A DNA stretch of 64,000 bases from UBA6016 sp041915365. GTDB taxonomy: Bacteria; Campylobacterota; Campylobacteria; Campylobacterales; UBA6016. Shown here in pieces: positions 8,226 to 17,360 of the stretch (positions are counted from its first letter, which is position 1; every line of letters begins with the position of its first letter). Made by a program: the position numbers and the translations under genes. The stretch covers positions 1 through 64,000 of the forward strand of contig JAYSBP010000003.1 in assembly GCA_041915365.1 (NCBI GenBank), given 5' to 3'. A model generated the notes under the pieces. That model was not told the origin of the DNA and searched no databases. It was given only the letters and a program-made list of their open reading frames with translations.

Positions 8226-10381
8226 TGATTTTCCTTGTAGGCGTCGTCGGCGAAAGCAAAGTCTATAAGTTTAAAATTCCTGCTGATTTTATCTTTTATG
8301 CTCTTAAAATCGTGCTTTATTTCAATCTCTGCGGTGCAGTATTCCGTAAAGGCTTTGGCCTTTCCAATCTCGAGCGTAACTATGTTTATATCGTGCTTTG
8401 ACAAGAATCCTACAAAGTGTGAAAGCGAGCCTCTTTGATTCTCCAAAGCAACCACAACCCTAAACGTTCTAATCTCTGATTTTGTCCACTCCACAAAGAC
8501 CATAGGCTGATGCGAGGCTATCATCTCATCAGCATGTGTACAGAGTTTGTGATGAACTGTAGCCTTCCCTTTATGAAAAAAAGCTACTATATCGTCCCAT
8601 TTTTTCGGGTGGCAGCAAACATCAAAGCTAAGCTCCGTTACCGGTTTATTCGAGTAAAAATCAAAATGATCAAAATGATACTTTTTGAATTTTATCCCCA
8701 TAATTCGTGTAAAAAGAGAGCGTGACTTGAGACTCGATTCCTCTTTTATTTTTTTGACAAACTCTTGATAATAAGCTTTGTCTCTTGGGATTTTGTATAT
8801 TATCTGAGAGTATTTTTTGTCATCTAGCCAGCTTCTAAGCTCATAATAATCAAATCCAAAAGTGTGAGCCAAAATATTTTTTGCGACACGTCTATCAAGG
8901 TCTTTTATTTTTTGAGCGCAGATATTTCTGATGGAGTGTTTTGCCCTTGAGGTCTTGACGCTCTCCATCCACGTACATCTAGCCTGTGGCTTATCGGATG
9001 TCACTATGACGCATATATCGCCGCTATTTAGAGTATGTAGCAACGGCACTTTGGCATTATTTACATACGCTTCTTTTGCTTTGTGTCCAACCTCGGTATG
9101 CACGGCGTAAGCAAAATCAAGAGCGGTAGCTCCAACCGGAAGGGTAAAAAGCTCCCCTTTTGGAGAATAAACAACAATATCTTCACTTATCAAATCGTTT
9201 TTTGCAAGCTCGTAAAACTCCATTGCACTATCGCCGTGAAACTCAAAATTTTTGAGCCATTTCGACTCGTTAATAGCGGACTGAGCAGCCACACCAGATT
9301 TGTAGTTTGAGTGCGCCGCAATACCAAACTCGGCTATATCATCCATCTCATAAGTTCTTATTTGCGCTTCAAAAATTGTATTTTCAAAAAAAAGCGTAGT
9401 ATGAATTGTCTGGTAGCCGTTTTCTTTTGGAATAGCAACGTAATCTTTAAAGCGTCCCACAAGAGGTTTAAAATTAGTATGCATAATCCCAAGAACTTTA
9501 TAGCAATCGTTTATATTTTTTACCAAAATTCTAAGTGCCAGAAGGTCCAGCACTTCATCAAGACTGACACCTTTTCGCTGCATTTTTTGATAAATGGAGA
9601 AGTAATGCTTGACTCTTGATTTTATCTCAAAGCTATCGTCGTCTATGCCGCTTTTAACAAGCAAATCTTTTATCTTTGCTATTATCGCATGCAATCTCGC
9701 ATCTATTGCCGCATCATTCTTGCGTATATACTCGTCAATTCTTGCATAATCTTCTGGGAAAAGTGCCCTAAAAGACAAATCCTCTATATGATTTTTTAGC
9801 TTGCTAATACCAAGTTTGTAAGCTATAGGGGCATATACGACAAGGCTTTCTTCGGCTATTCTTTTTTGCTTTTTTATCTCAAGAGCATCTAGCGTCAAAA
9901 GGTTGTGAAGTCTATCGGATAGCTTGATTACTAGCACCCTAGGGTCATCTATGGCCGAGCTTAGCATCTTCCTAAAAGATAGTGCGGCTTTTAGTAGCTT
10001 TTCGTCTTTATTCGATGGAGGAAGTTCATTTTCTCGAAGCTCATCTATCTTTGTAAGCCCATCTACAAGCTCTGCAACTGTAGTGCCAAATCTAGCCGCA
10101 ACTTCACTTTTCGCAAAGCCCGTATCTTCTACCACATCATGTAAAAGCGCAGCTTTTATCATATCCTCTGTTCCACCTAAATGCGCCACTATTGCAGCCA
10201 CAAGTATCGGGTGAACGGCATAATCTGCGCCGCTTTTACGCTTTTGCCCCTTGTGGGCTTCTACACAAAATGAGATTGTCGAAAGGAGCGAAGATTGCTC
10301 ACCTTGAAATTTTTTTAGTAAGAAGTCAGTAGCGGCATCTATGGTGTTTATGCCACTAACATCCTTGATTAGTTCTTGCAA
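8222..10381 (-). CDS. spoT: Bifunctional (p)ppGpp synthase/hydrolase SpoT
   Basis: RelA/SpoT homologue that makes and degrades the stringent-response alarmone. The hydrolase HD domain is intact (HPILVAAIVAHLGG, then HD at 81-82 and ED at 85-86). The synthetase domain follows (FEIKSRVKHYFSIYQKM), then TGS (~410-470) and a C-terminal ACT domain (~640-715). Campylobacterota usually carry only this one long RSH. The start is TTG at 10381, nine bases after the rpoZ stop, with no convincing Shine-Dalgarno, so coupling to rpoZ is likely. Length 719 residues is normal. Confidence 0.95.
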   Translation of the reverse strand: MQELIKDVSGINTIDAATDFLLKKFQGEQSSLLSTISFCVEAHKGQKRKSGADYAVHPILVAAIVAHLGGTEDMIKAALLHDVVEDTGFAKSEVAARFGTTVAELVDGLTKIDELRENELPPSNKDEKLLKAALSFRKMLSSAIDDPRVLVIKLSDRLHNLLTLDALEIKKQKRIAEESLVVYAPIAYKLGISKLKNHIEDLSFRALFPEDYARIDEYIRKNDAAIDARLHAIIAKIKDLLVKSGIDDDSFEIKSRVKHYFSIYQKMQRKGVSLDEVLDLLALRILVKNINDCYKVLGIMHTNFKPLVGRFKDYVAIPKENGYQTIHTTLFFENTIFEAQIRTYEMDDIAEFGIAAHSNYKSGVAAQSAINESKWLKNFEFHGDSAMEFYELAKNDLISEDIVVYSPKGELFTLPVGATALDFAYAVHTEVGHKAKEAYVNNAKVPLLHTLNSGDICVIVTSDKPQARCTWMESVKTSRAKHSIRNICAQKIKDLDRRVAKNILAHTFGFDYYELRSWLDDKKYSQIIYKIPRDKAYYQEFVKKIKEESSLKSRSLFTRIMGIKFKKYHFDHFDFYSNKPVTELSFDVCCHPKKWDDIVAFFHKGKATVHHKLCTHADEMIASHQPMVFVEWTKSEIRTFRVVVALENQRGSLSHFVGFLSKHDINIVTLEIGKAKAFTEYCTAEIEIKHDFKSIKDKISRNFKLIDFAFADDAYKENQ

Positions 10382-10390
10382 GAGCTGGGA

Positions 10391-10594
10391 TTATGATTTT
10401 GTAATTTGAATAAGACCTTCGCTTATCTCCATAAGCGCTATGTCAACAGGCTTGACTTTTTTTATATCAAGCTCAAGGAGAGGCTTTGCGCCTTTAAATA
10501 GCTCATCAACTCTTTTATTTACAGCGACGCTTAGAAGATATCTATCTCCACCGGCATACACCAAAGCTTTTGCGTTTATCTCTTCCATTCTCAT
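10391..10594 (-). CDS. rpoZ: RNA polymerase omega subunit
   Basis: Short 67-residue omega subunit that supports assembly of the RNA polymerase beta-prime subunit. It begins MRMEEINAKAL, has the conserved RYLLSVAVNKRVDEL core helix, and ends in VDIALMEISEGLIQI, as in the epsilonproteobacterial form. AGGA lies eight bases before ATG 10594. Its place between pyrH and spoT is the usual Campylobacterota order, and omega is linked to (p)ppGpp binding in Proteobacteria. Confidence 0.93.
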   Translation of the reverse strand: MRMEEINAKALVYAGGDRYLLSVAVNKRVDELFKGAKPLLELDIKKVKPVDIALMEISEGLIQITKS

Positions 10595-10611
10595 GTTATT
10601 GTCCTATTTTA

Positions 10612-11352
10612 TTAAATTCTTTTTACGATGGAACACTCTGATGTTCCGCCGTTAATTATTCTTGCCAAAACACCCTCGCAGAACATATCACAAACAACTA
10701 TCGGCAAATGATTGTCTTTTGCTAAGGCTATCGCCGTATCATCCATGACTTTTATATTATCTTGCAACGCATCTTCATAGCTTAACTCATGAAGCTTTTT
10801 CGCATCTTCAAACTTGTTTGGATCTTTGTCATACACGCCGTCAACTTTTGTGGCCTTGATAATCATATCCGCACCTATCTCGACAGCCCTGAGTGTAGCC
10901 GCCGTATCAGTGGTAAAAAATGGATTTCCAGTCCCTGCTGAAAATACGACCACCCTGCCCTTTTCAAGGTGTCTCACTGCACGACGAACAATAAATGGCT
11001 CACATATTTGCTCCATCTTGATGGCACTTTGAAGCCTAACACGAACACCGAGACTTTCAAGCGCACCCTGAATCGCAATGCCGTTTATCACTGTTGCCAG
11101 CATACCCATGTGATCTGCCGCATTTCTTTTGATGAGGCCGTCTTTGCTTGCGGTAACGCCTCTTACGATGTTGCCACCACCTACTACTATGCCGACCTCT
11201 ATGTCGCTTTCAACAAGTTTTTTAATCTCGTTTGCAACGTATTTCAACACTTCGGTATCTATCCCGTAACCGCTACTACTAGCTAGCGCTTCACCGGAAA
11301 ATTTGACCAAAACCCTTTTTCTGCTTTTGCCCTCAATCGTGGAGTCTTGCAC
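10612..11352 (-). CDS. pyrH: UMP kinase
   Basis: Phosphorylates UMP to UDP in pyrimidine nucleotide synthesis; a hexameric amino-acid-kinase-fold enzyme. Seen: RVLVKFSGEAL, GIVVGGGNIVRG, DHMGMLATVINGIA, AGTGNPFFTTDTAA and KATKVDGVYDKDP, all in order. I prefer GTG 11352 over the in-frame TTG three bases earlier, because AGGAG sits six bases before the GTG. It is 246 residues. It precedes rpoZ by 17 bases and is probably the first gene of the pyrH-rpoZ-spoT-tyrS transcription unit. Confidence 0.95.
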   Translation of the reverse strand: MQDSTIEGKSRKRVLVKFSGEALASSSGYGIDTEVLKYVANEIKKLVESDIEVGIVVGGGNIVRGVTASKDGLIKRNAADHMGMLATVINGIAIQGALESLGVRVRLQSAIKMEQICEPFIVRRAVRHLEKGRVVVFSAGTGNPFFTTDTAATLRAVEIGADMIIKATKVDGVYDKDPNKFEDAKKLHELSYEDALQDNIKVMDDTAIALAKDNHLPIVVCDMFCEGVLARIINGGTSECSIVKRI

Positions 11353-11377
11353 CAAAATCTCCTAAATTTTTGTCAAA

Positions 11378-11383
11378 ATGATA
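11378..11383 (-). promoter_or_regulatory. Candidate -10 box for the pyrH-rpoZ-spoT-tyrS unit
   Basis: On the minus strand TATCAT lies 25 bases before the pyrH start, in the 67-base gap after the phosphodiesterase-like gene. No -35 is recognised. Readthrough from upstream genes on the same strand is also possible. Confidence 0.3.
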
Positions 11384-11419
11384 CAGAAAAAGGGCTTATT
11401 TTGCGATTTTGGGGATATT

Positions 11420-12196
11420 TTAGTACTCTATCTTGCTTCCATCTTCCAATACGACTGCATTTCTCAAAACATCTATTCCACCCAGTTCGCTCACTATCTC
11501 TGATTCGTATGACGGTTTTAAGTGGTTGACAAAAATATCAAAATCTATTTTTTCAAGCTTCCCAAGTTCCTCTTCAAGCAACGCAGGAGTGAGATGCATA
11601 CTGTCTGTTGCTAGTTTCTTAAATCTTGACGGAAAAGAGCACTCTATAACTAGATTTTTTAGATTTTTTGTATTCCTTATTTCATCAAGCACATAGTCAC
11701 AAACTCCTGTATCAGAAGTTATGATGGTAGCTTTATCATTTTTTGTTATTTTGTATCCGCAACTAGCTACGGTGTGGCAAGTCTTGAAAGGTTCAATTAC
11801 AAAATCATTCATCTCGAATTTATCGCCATAGTTTATCTCGTGAAAAACTATTGATTTACCGCTTTTATCAAGCAAATCAAGCTCAGAAAAATCAGGCCAA
11901 ACTTTCCAGTTTAATATATGTTCTTTTAGTCCGGCAATAGTATCTTTAAGCCCGTATATATTGAGCGGCTTTGTTTTTATGGCATAAAAAGCATCTATCA
12001 AAAAAGCTATATCTATGATGTGATCAAGATGGCAGTGTGTCAAAAATATATGTTCTATCGCTGCCGCATTTTCCTTGAGCGGGGCTATTATATTTCCGGC
12101 ATCTATAACCGTATTTTGAGATACACGAAAACAGGTTGTATTTTTACCGCAACCTTTCCCTCCGTATGCACCAAGCACATCTATGTAACTTACCAT
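11420..12196 (-). CDS. Metallo-beta-lactamase-fold hydrolase, class II cyclic-nucleotide phosphodiesterase-like
   Basis: A 258-residue metallo-hydrolase. The metal motif THCHLDH is at residues 53-59, with further likely ligands in FKTCHTVASCGYK, TSDTG and FVNHLKP. The pattern of a short N-terminal sheet, IDAGNI, then THxHxDH resembles class II (CpdP/PDE1-type) cAMP phosphodiesterases more than glyoxalase II or RNase Z. It lies 12 bases after an adenylate cyclase gene on the same strand, which supports a role in removing the cyclase product. The family assignment comes from motif layout, so RNase Z-like or other MBL activities are not excluded. Confidence 0.7.
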   Translation of the reverse strand: MVSYIDVLGAYGGKGCGKNTTCFRVSQNTVIDAGNIIAPLKENAAAIEHIFLTHCHLDHIIDIAFLIDAFYAIKTKPLNIYGLKDTIAGLKEHILNWKVWPDFSELDLLDKSGKSIVFHEINYGDKFEMNDFVIEPFKTCHTVASCGYKITKNDKATIITSDTGVCDYVLDEIRNTKNLKNLVIECSFPSRFKKLATDSMHLTPALLEEELGKLEKIDFDIFVNHLKPSYESEIVSELGGIDVLRNAVVLEDGSKIEY

Positions 12197-12208
12197 TCAA
12201 GCCCTCGC

Positions 12209-14353
12209 TTATTTAGTCGTAAATGTAAACACGCCGTCAAAGTCGCTCGGCGGATTTTGTATATAATGCTCACACCTTTCGATATATACATTGTATAGAT
12301 AAACACCTGTTTTGTCGTGTAGCTCTTTAAATATACTCAGAGCTTCGGCAAATAGTGAAGCCCTATAAGATGACAGAGCCTCATGATACCTTGTGTTTTC
12401 CGCTATAAATTCGTCGCTAGGCGCTTTGTCATCTAGTACCTCATATATAGATACCGGCTCGTTTTTGCCTTTTACCCTTACAAGGTCCAGCTCTCTAAGG
12501 GTGTACTCACTTTTAAGGCCAGATTTCGTAAATTCACTAATGACTATATGGGCATGATACGGCTTACAAAGCCCCTCAAGTCTCGAAGCCAGATTGACAG
12601 GATCGCCGATAATGGTGTAGTCTGCTCTACCGTAAGAGCCCATCTCTCCAACAGTTACGTCCCCAGTGTTAATGCCTATACCTATCTCGATTTTAGGTTT
12701 TCCGTCTTCTTCTAGCTTTTTATTTAGTTCACTAAGAGCTCGTATTTGCTTGACGGCAGAGCCTACTGCGGCATCTTCATGATTTTGCACTTCATTTGGA
12801 GCATTCCAATAGGCCATGATTGCATCACCTATGAATTTATCGACCGTCCCTTTGCTCTCTACGATAATATCAACCATTGGTGTCATATACTCATTCAAGA
12901 GCCCAATCAAAGCTTTTGGGCTTCCCATTGCCTCCGATAGAGTAGTAAACCCTCTAATATCACTAAAAAATATAGTTACAAACTTCTCTTTTATCTCAAA
13001 GCTATTCATATCCGCATGTTTTAAGAGGTCGTCAACAACGGCAGGAGATACCTTTTTTGCAAATTTTGCCTTGATAAAATCTTTTTGACGGCTTTCCAAA
13101 AAGTAGTTCATCAAAGATAAAGACATAAAAGAAAGTAGCATTGCCGAAAGCGGGAATAAGATATTTAAGACTATCCCTTTTGAAAATAGCATATAGTATT
13201 CAAAAGCGACAAACAGTGAAAAAATCGCAACAAAAACGGCGCTACCCACTACTGCACTCGCATAAGCCGTCAGAACGACGGTTATGATTACCCCGCCTAG
13301 TATAAGGGCCAGATTTGCCCCCTCAGCCCAAGACGGCCTGTACAAAAAATCACCTTTTATGATATTGTCTATCGCATTTGCATGCGCCTCAACCCCCGGA
13401 TAAACTGAGTCAAAAGGGGTCGCCCTAAGATCCAAAAGCCCTGCGGCCGAGGTGCCCATTAGTATGAATTTTCCCTCAATATCTTTTTTAGCAACTTTGT
13501 TCATATACACGTCATAAGCCGAAATATATTTGAACGTCTTTGCCGGCCCTCGATAATTAACAAGAAGTCTACCAAACCTATCAGTCGGTATCTCCATCTC
13601 TCCCATTACGATACCTTGAACACCGTTTTCATCATAATATACGTCTATTTTTTTAACGCCGGTTACAGCCCTAATCATCTCAAGAGACAATGATGGAAAA
13701 GGCCTGTTATCATATTTTAAAACCATAGGAATTGAGCGCACGATACCGTCAGAGTCAGGAATAGTGTTAAAAAACCCGCTTGAATATCCAGCCTCTTGAA
13801 TTATTTTTGTATTCATTACGGCCCTATGCGCACCGGCCAAAAACTCAGTTTCTGGCTTATTTTTTTCGGCAACTATCGCAGCTACATTAGGGGCTCCAGC
13901 CGCTTTAATACCATCATCATCCAAAGCAAATACATACCCGAGTATGGTTGGGGAATTTGATACGGAATTTGCAGCTATCCTATCAAAATCCGGAGCATCC
14001 GAAGCATCTCGCCCCATCTCCCTTAGAACTTTTGCGGGCGAAGAGTTATCCGGCTCCGCAAACACAATATCCAGACCTATGGCTCCAGCCCCATTTGCAG
14101 CCAAGTTGTCAAGTACTTTTGCAAACTTATTTCGACTCCAAGGCCACTGTCCGAGCTCTTTTAAGCTTTTCTCATCAATATCGACTATAACAACATCTTT
14201 TGAGGCAGGAGTTGGACCCCTAAAAACAAACATCAGATCTCTGAGCTTGTCATCAAAAACTTGAACACTCTTAGGCAGGTAAAGATACCCCGCCGAACAC
14301 GCCAAAAATATTACTAGACCGACAAGTCCGTAGTTTTTTAGTTTTTTAAACAC
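12209..14353 (-). CDS. CHASE2-domain class III adenylate cyclase
   Basis: Membrane sensor cyclase of 714 residues. One N-terminal TM (~9-27), a large extracytoplasmic CHASE2 domain (~30-335), two to three TM helices (~345-415), then a class III catalytic domain (~455-640). Metal aspartates are D465 (FFSDIRGF) and D510 (KFIGD). The purine-specifying pair is K506/T580, the Lys/Thr combination of cyanobacterial CyaB1-type enzymes, which predicts ATP to cAMP. Transition-state residues are N587 and R591 (NLASR). All catalytic positions are intact. The start is GTG at 14353. It sits between a GAF/HD-GYP gene and a phosphodiesterase-like gene in one probable operon. The CHASE2 ligand is unknown. Confidence 0.9.
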   Translation of the reverse strand: MFKKLKNYGLVGLVIFLACSAGYLYLPKSVQVFDDKLRDLMFVFRGPTPASKDVVIVDIDEKSLKELGQWPWSRNKFAKVLDNLAANGAGAIGLDIVFAEPDNSSPAKVLREMGRDASDAPDFDRIAANSVSNSPTILGYVFALDDDGIKAAGAPNVAAIVAEKNKPETEFLAGAHRAVMNTKIIQEAGYSSGFFNTIPDSDGIVRSIPMVLKYDNRPFPSLSLEMIRAVTGVKKIDVYYDENGVQGIVMGEMEIPTDRFGRLLVNYRGPAKTFKYISAYDVYMNKVAKKDIEGKFILMGTSAAGLLDLRATPFDSVYPGVEAHANAIDNIIKGDFLYRPSWAEGANLALILGGVIITVVLTAYASAVVGSAVFVAIFSLFVAFEYYMLFSKGIVLNILFPLSAMLLSFMSLSLMNYFLESRQKDFIKAKFAKKVSPAVVDDLLKHADMNSFEIKEKFVTIFFSDIRGFTTLSEAMGSPKALIGLLNEYMTPMVDIIVESKGTVDKFIGDAIMAYWNAPNEVQNHEDAAVGSAVKQIRALSELNKKLEEDGKPKIEIGIGINTGDVTVGEMGSYGRADYTIIGDPVNLASRLEGLCKPYHAHIVISEFTKSGLKSEYTLRELDLVRVKGKNEPVSIYEVLDDKAPSDEFIAENTRYHEALSSYRASLFAEALSIFKELHDKTGVYLYNVYIERCEHYIQNPPSDFDGVFTFTTK

Positions 14354-14388
14354 ACATACAACCTATTAATAAACTTTGTTTTGAGTTT

Positions 14389-15879
14389 TTATAAATCACT
14401 AAAACTATCCCTTACATGTAATATTTTTTCCAAATTATCAAAGAAAGCATCCACAACTTGTGGATCAAAATGTTCCCCTCTCTCTTCCCTGAAAAGATTA
14501 TATATTTTATCAAGCTCCCACGCTTTTTTGTAACATCTCTCTGCGCCGAGTGCATCAAATACATCGGCTAAAGCAGTGATGCGTCCAAAAATATGTATCT
14601 CCTCACCCTTAATGCCTCTAGGATAACCGCGCCCATTCCATTTCTCGTGGTGCTCGTGCGCCACCGTTGCAGCGGCTGAGATAATTTTTCTATTTGAATG
14701 TCTTAGCACTTCATACCCCATGGTAGTATGGCTTTTCATAATGTCAAACTCTTCGTCCGTAAGCTTTCCCGGTTTTTTAAGTATATCATCCCCGATAGCC
14801 ACTTTGCCGATGTCATGCATCGGGGAGGCCATGCGAAGTAACTCGGCTTGCGCATATCCAAGGCCGCAACCAAGAGCAAGTATATATGAATACTCCGCCA
14901 CCCTCTTGACGTGATTACCGGTCTCTTTTGAACGAAACTCCCCTACCTCGCCCATAGTAAAGATAACCTCTTTTTGTGTGTCTTCTATCTCTTTATGTAA
15001 GCTGGCAAGCTCTATTGTATTTGCTATATACGACGTGACCAGATTTAGCTTTGCAACATCGCCGTCGTTGAAACTATCGTCGCTTGATAGCTTATTAATA
15101 CACTGCAAAGCTCCTATTGTCTCGTTTTCGCTATTTTTAATCGGCAAGACCACTATTGATTTTGTAAGATAGCCCGTCTTTTTGTCTATTTCGGGGTTGA
15201 ATCTATTATCTTTGTAAGGGTCGTTGCACACTACCGTTTCGCCACGGCTATACGCATATCCAGCAGGGCCAACGTTATCAGGAATCTCAATATTGGGTAT
15301 CCCATGGGCAACTTTTGTCCAAAGCGTATTTTTGTCTTTACTACCTATCCATATCGTAGCCCTATCTGCGGCGCTAAACTCTCTGGCCATATCAGCCAAA
15401 GCCACAAGCATCATCTCCGGCTCTTTTTGCTCTGCAACAAATGCGGCATACTCAAGGATTAAGTTTAAAGTTCCTTTTGAGGCTATGAGGTTCAAAGGCG
15501 GATATGCAAATTTGAAAAAATAAAGCAAGGTCGCCTCATCATACTCGCTCCCCTTCGAAAAGAACAAAAACACCTCTCCGCCATGTTCTAACATCTTGAG
15601 TCTGGCCACAAACGGACTATTACCGAAGTTGGCATCGTCGCTAGACACGTGGCTAACCACTTTTTCCTCGTCCATTTGTTGCAAACGAGATAGTGTCGTT
15701 TTGTCAAGCTTGCAAGCACCCTTTGGATAAAGCGCCTCGCCGTTAAACCTACATGAAAAAAACTTCACATCTTTACAAATGCCAAGCTTTACCAAATAGT
15801 ATTCAAGGTTGTTAAAAACATCATCAAAACTTTTTGAAGCGCCTATCTGGGAGGCAGCCTCCAAAAAAAGAATATTCAT
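14389..15879 (-). CDS. GAF / HD-GYP cyclic-di-GMP phosphodiesterase
   Basis: A 496-residue soluble signalling protein. An uncharacterised N-terminal region (1-135) is followed by a GAF domain (~140-295) and an HD-GYP domain (~305-485). The catalytic signature is complete: HDIGK with HD at 355-356 and HHEKWNGRGYP at 410-420, so c-di-GMP hydrolysis is expected. The GAF domain could bind a cyclic nucleotide or another small ligand; the adjacent cyclase makes cAMP a candidate, but that is inference. It is the first gene of the minus-strand group and is divergent from the cNMP-binding gene across a 110-base gap. Confidence 0.9.
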   Translation of the reverse strand: MNILFLEAASQIGASKSFDDVFNNLEYYLVKLGICKDVKFFSCRFNGEALYPKGACKLDKTTLSRLQQMDEEKVVSHVSSDDANFGNSPFVARLKMLEHGGEVFLFFSKGSEYDEATLLYFFKFAYPPLNLIASKGTLNLILEYAAFVAEQKEPEMMLVALADMAREFSAADRATIWIGSKDKNTLWTKVAHGIPNIEIPDNVGPAGYAYSRGETVVCNDPYKDNRFNPEIDKKTGYLTKSIVVLPIKNSENETIGALQCINKLSSDDSFNDGDVAKLNLVTSYIANTIELASLHKEIEDTQKEVIFTMGEVGEFRSKETGNHVKRVAEYSYILALGCGLGYAQAELLRMASPMHDIGKVAIGDDILKKPGKLTDEEFDIMKSHTTMGYEVLRHSNRKIISAAATVAHEHHEKWNGRGYPRGIKGEEIHIFGRITALADVFDALGAERCYKKAWELDKIYNLFREERGEHFDPQVVDAFFDNLEKILHVRDSFSDL

Positions 15880-15898
15880 GAAAAACCCTGCTAAAAAA

Positions 15899-15929
15899 AT
15901 GTCAAATATAATGCCATATTATTTGACAT
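15899..15929. promoter_or_regulatory. 31-bp quasi-palindrome, candidate operator
   Basis: Ten-base perfect arms (ATGTCAAATA and TATTTGACAT) flank an 11-base centre that itself contains ATG-C-CAT; only two positions on each side of the axis fail to pair. It lies 20 bases before the GAF/HD-GYP start and 60 before the cNMP-binding gene. The symmetry and lack of a trailing T-run favour a dimeric repressor or activator site over a terminator. The arms do not match the consensus for CRP (TGTGA) or FNR (TTGAT). Confidence 0.5.
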
Positions 15930-15989
15930 AATCGAATAAAATTATGACTAAATGTAAATGAAAGATTAACGAAAAGGTATGCGAAAAAT

Positions 15990-16385
15990 ATGCTTGAGGC
16001 AAAAAAGTTCGATCCAAAAAAACTATCTGCATACGGCTCCGTAAGGAAATTTAATCCAGGAGAAAGAGTGGTCGTCGAAGGCGATAGTGGGGATGAGATG
16101 TTTATTATATTGCAGGGCAAAGTTAGTGTAGAGGTCGGCGATATTACAGTCGGCGAAATGGGTAGCGGAGATTTTTTTGGGGAGATGAGCCTGATAGATG
16201 ACGCTCCAAGGAGTGCCACCGTAACAGCCACTGAGACAAGTCTTCTCTTTGCCATCAGTGCCACAAATTTTGAAAGGATAATAGCATGGGAACCAGTCAT
16301 AGCTATTAGAATAATGAAAAGCCTCTCAAAAAGGGTAAGAGAACTTAATGCCGAGATAAAAAATATATTCTCCGGACAAGGCTGA
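15990..16385 (+). CDS. Single-domain cyclic-nucleotide-binding protein
   Basis: The protein, 131 residues, is essentially one cNMP-binding beta barrel. The phosphate-binding cassette is complete: GSGDFFGEMSLIDDAPRSAT, with E65 and R74 matching the ribose- and phosphate-contact residues of CRP. After the cassette come helices (~85-127) but no helix-turn-helix, so it is not a CRP-type regulator by itself and must act through a partner. It lies beside an adenylate cyclase and a phosphodiesterase-like gene, which supports cAMP as ligand. It ends exactly where the convergent galE ends. Confidence 0.88.
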   Translation: MLEAKKFDPKKLSAYGSVRKFNPGERVVVEGDSGDEMFIILQGKVSVEVGDITVGEMGSGDFFGEMSLIDDAPRSATVTATETSLLFAISATNFERIIAWEPVIAIRIMKSLSKRVRELNAEIKNIFSGQG

Positions 16386-17360
16386 CTACAAACTTGTCTC
16401 CCATAAAAAAGCACTTTTGCATATAATCTCCAAATCATCATACTTAGGTTTCCACTCTAGCGTGGATAGTATTTTTTTGTTATCAGATATAAGTAAAGAC
16501 GGGTCTCCCGCACGCCTAGATGCTCTCTCTACCGCAAAATCAATTTCACTTACTTTTTTGACGCTCTCTATGACTTCTTTGACGCTAGCGCCCCTGCCGT
16601 AACCGCAGTTAAACGTATCGCTCTTGCCACCATTTGCCAAATAATTAAGCGACGCCAAATGAGCGGAAGCCAAATCCTCAACGTGTATGTAATCTCTTAC
16701 GCATGTGCCGTCGGCGGTATCGTAGTCCTCTCCGAATATGAACATTTTAGGACGCTTCCCACAAGCCGCTTCACAAGAGACTTTGATGAGATGTGTGGCG
16801 TTTGGAAATCTCTGCCCGATACGTCCATCCATCGAGGCGCCAGCAACATTAAAGTATCTCAAAATAACAAACTTAAAACCATCATGAGCCGCAGCACTAT
16901 CACGAATCACTTGCTCGCTCATCAGCTTGCTATGCCCATAAGGATTTATGGGGCTAAGCTCGCTATCCTCGGTAACTACCCCGTTTTTTGGCTCCCCGTA
17001 GACCGCCGCCGTAGATGAAAATACGAAGCTTTTAACTCCGGATTTGACTGCGCATCTGATGAGGTTCGTAGTGTTTACGGTATTGTTCATATAGTACTTA
17101 AGCGGATTTTCTACCGATTCTGGAACTACTATCGATGCCGCAAAATGGATAATAGCGTCAAACTTCTCATCATCCAAAAACTTTTCGACAAAAGAAAAAT
17201 CGGACAAATCGGCCTTAACCAGCTTACCGTACAAAATAGAGCTTTCAAAGCCCGTTGAGAGATTGTCTAAAACCGTTATATCATAATTGCCGGCCTCTCC
17301 CAGTTGTTTTACCACGTGGCTTCCTATATATCCGGCCCCACCCGTCACCAATATCTTCAT
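16386..17360 (-). CDS. galE: UDP-glucose 4-epimerase
   Basis: Short-chain dehydrogenase/reductase epimerase interconverting UDP-Glc and UDP-Gal, possibly also the N-acetyl forms. NAD site GGAGYIG at 7-13, the catalytic SSTAAVYG and YGHSK (Tyr/Lys) motifs, and CVRDYIHVEDLA near 215 are all in place. It is 324 residues. Its ATG overlaps the preceding glycosyltransferase stop in an ATGA. It closes the left part of the polysaccharide locus and supplies galactose-type precursors there. The 3' end abuts the convergent cNMP-binding gene. Confidence 0.93.
   Translation of the reverse strand: MKILVTGGAGYIGSHVVKQLGEAGNYDITVLDNLSTGFESSILYGKLVKADLSDFSFVEKFLDDEKFDAIIHFAASIVVPESVENPLKYYMNNTVNTTNLIRCAVKSGVKSFVFSSTAAVYGEPKNGVVTEDSELSPINPYGHSKLMSEQVIRDSAAAHDGFKFVILRYFNVAGASMDGRIGQRFPNATHLIKVSCEAACGKRPKMFIFGEDYDTADGTCVRDYIHVEDLASAHLASLNYLANGGKSDTFNCGYGRGASVKEVIESVKKVSEIDFAVERASRRAGDPSLLISDNKKILSTLEWKPKYDDLEIICKSAFLWETSL

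Noticed and set aside
15900..15929. The palindrome as a rho-independent terminator
   Set aside because: It lies in a divergent gap between two gene starts, is not GC-rich and has no T-run on either side of the kind expected.
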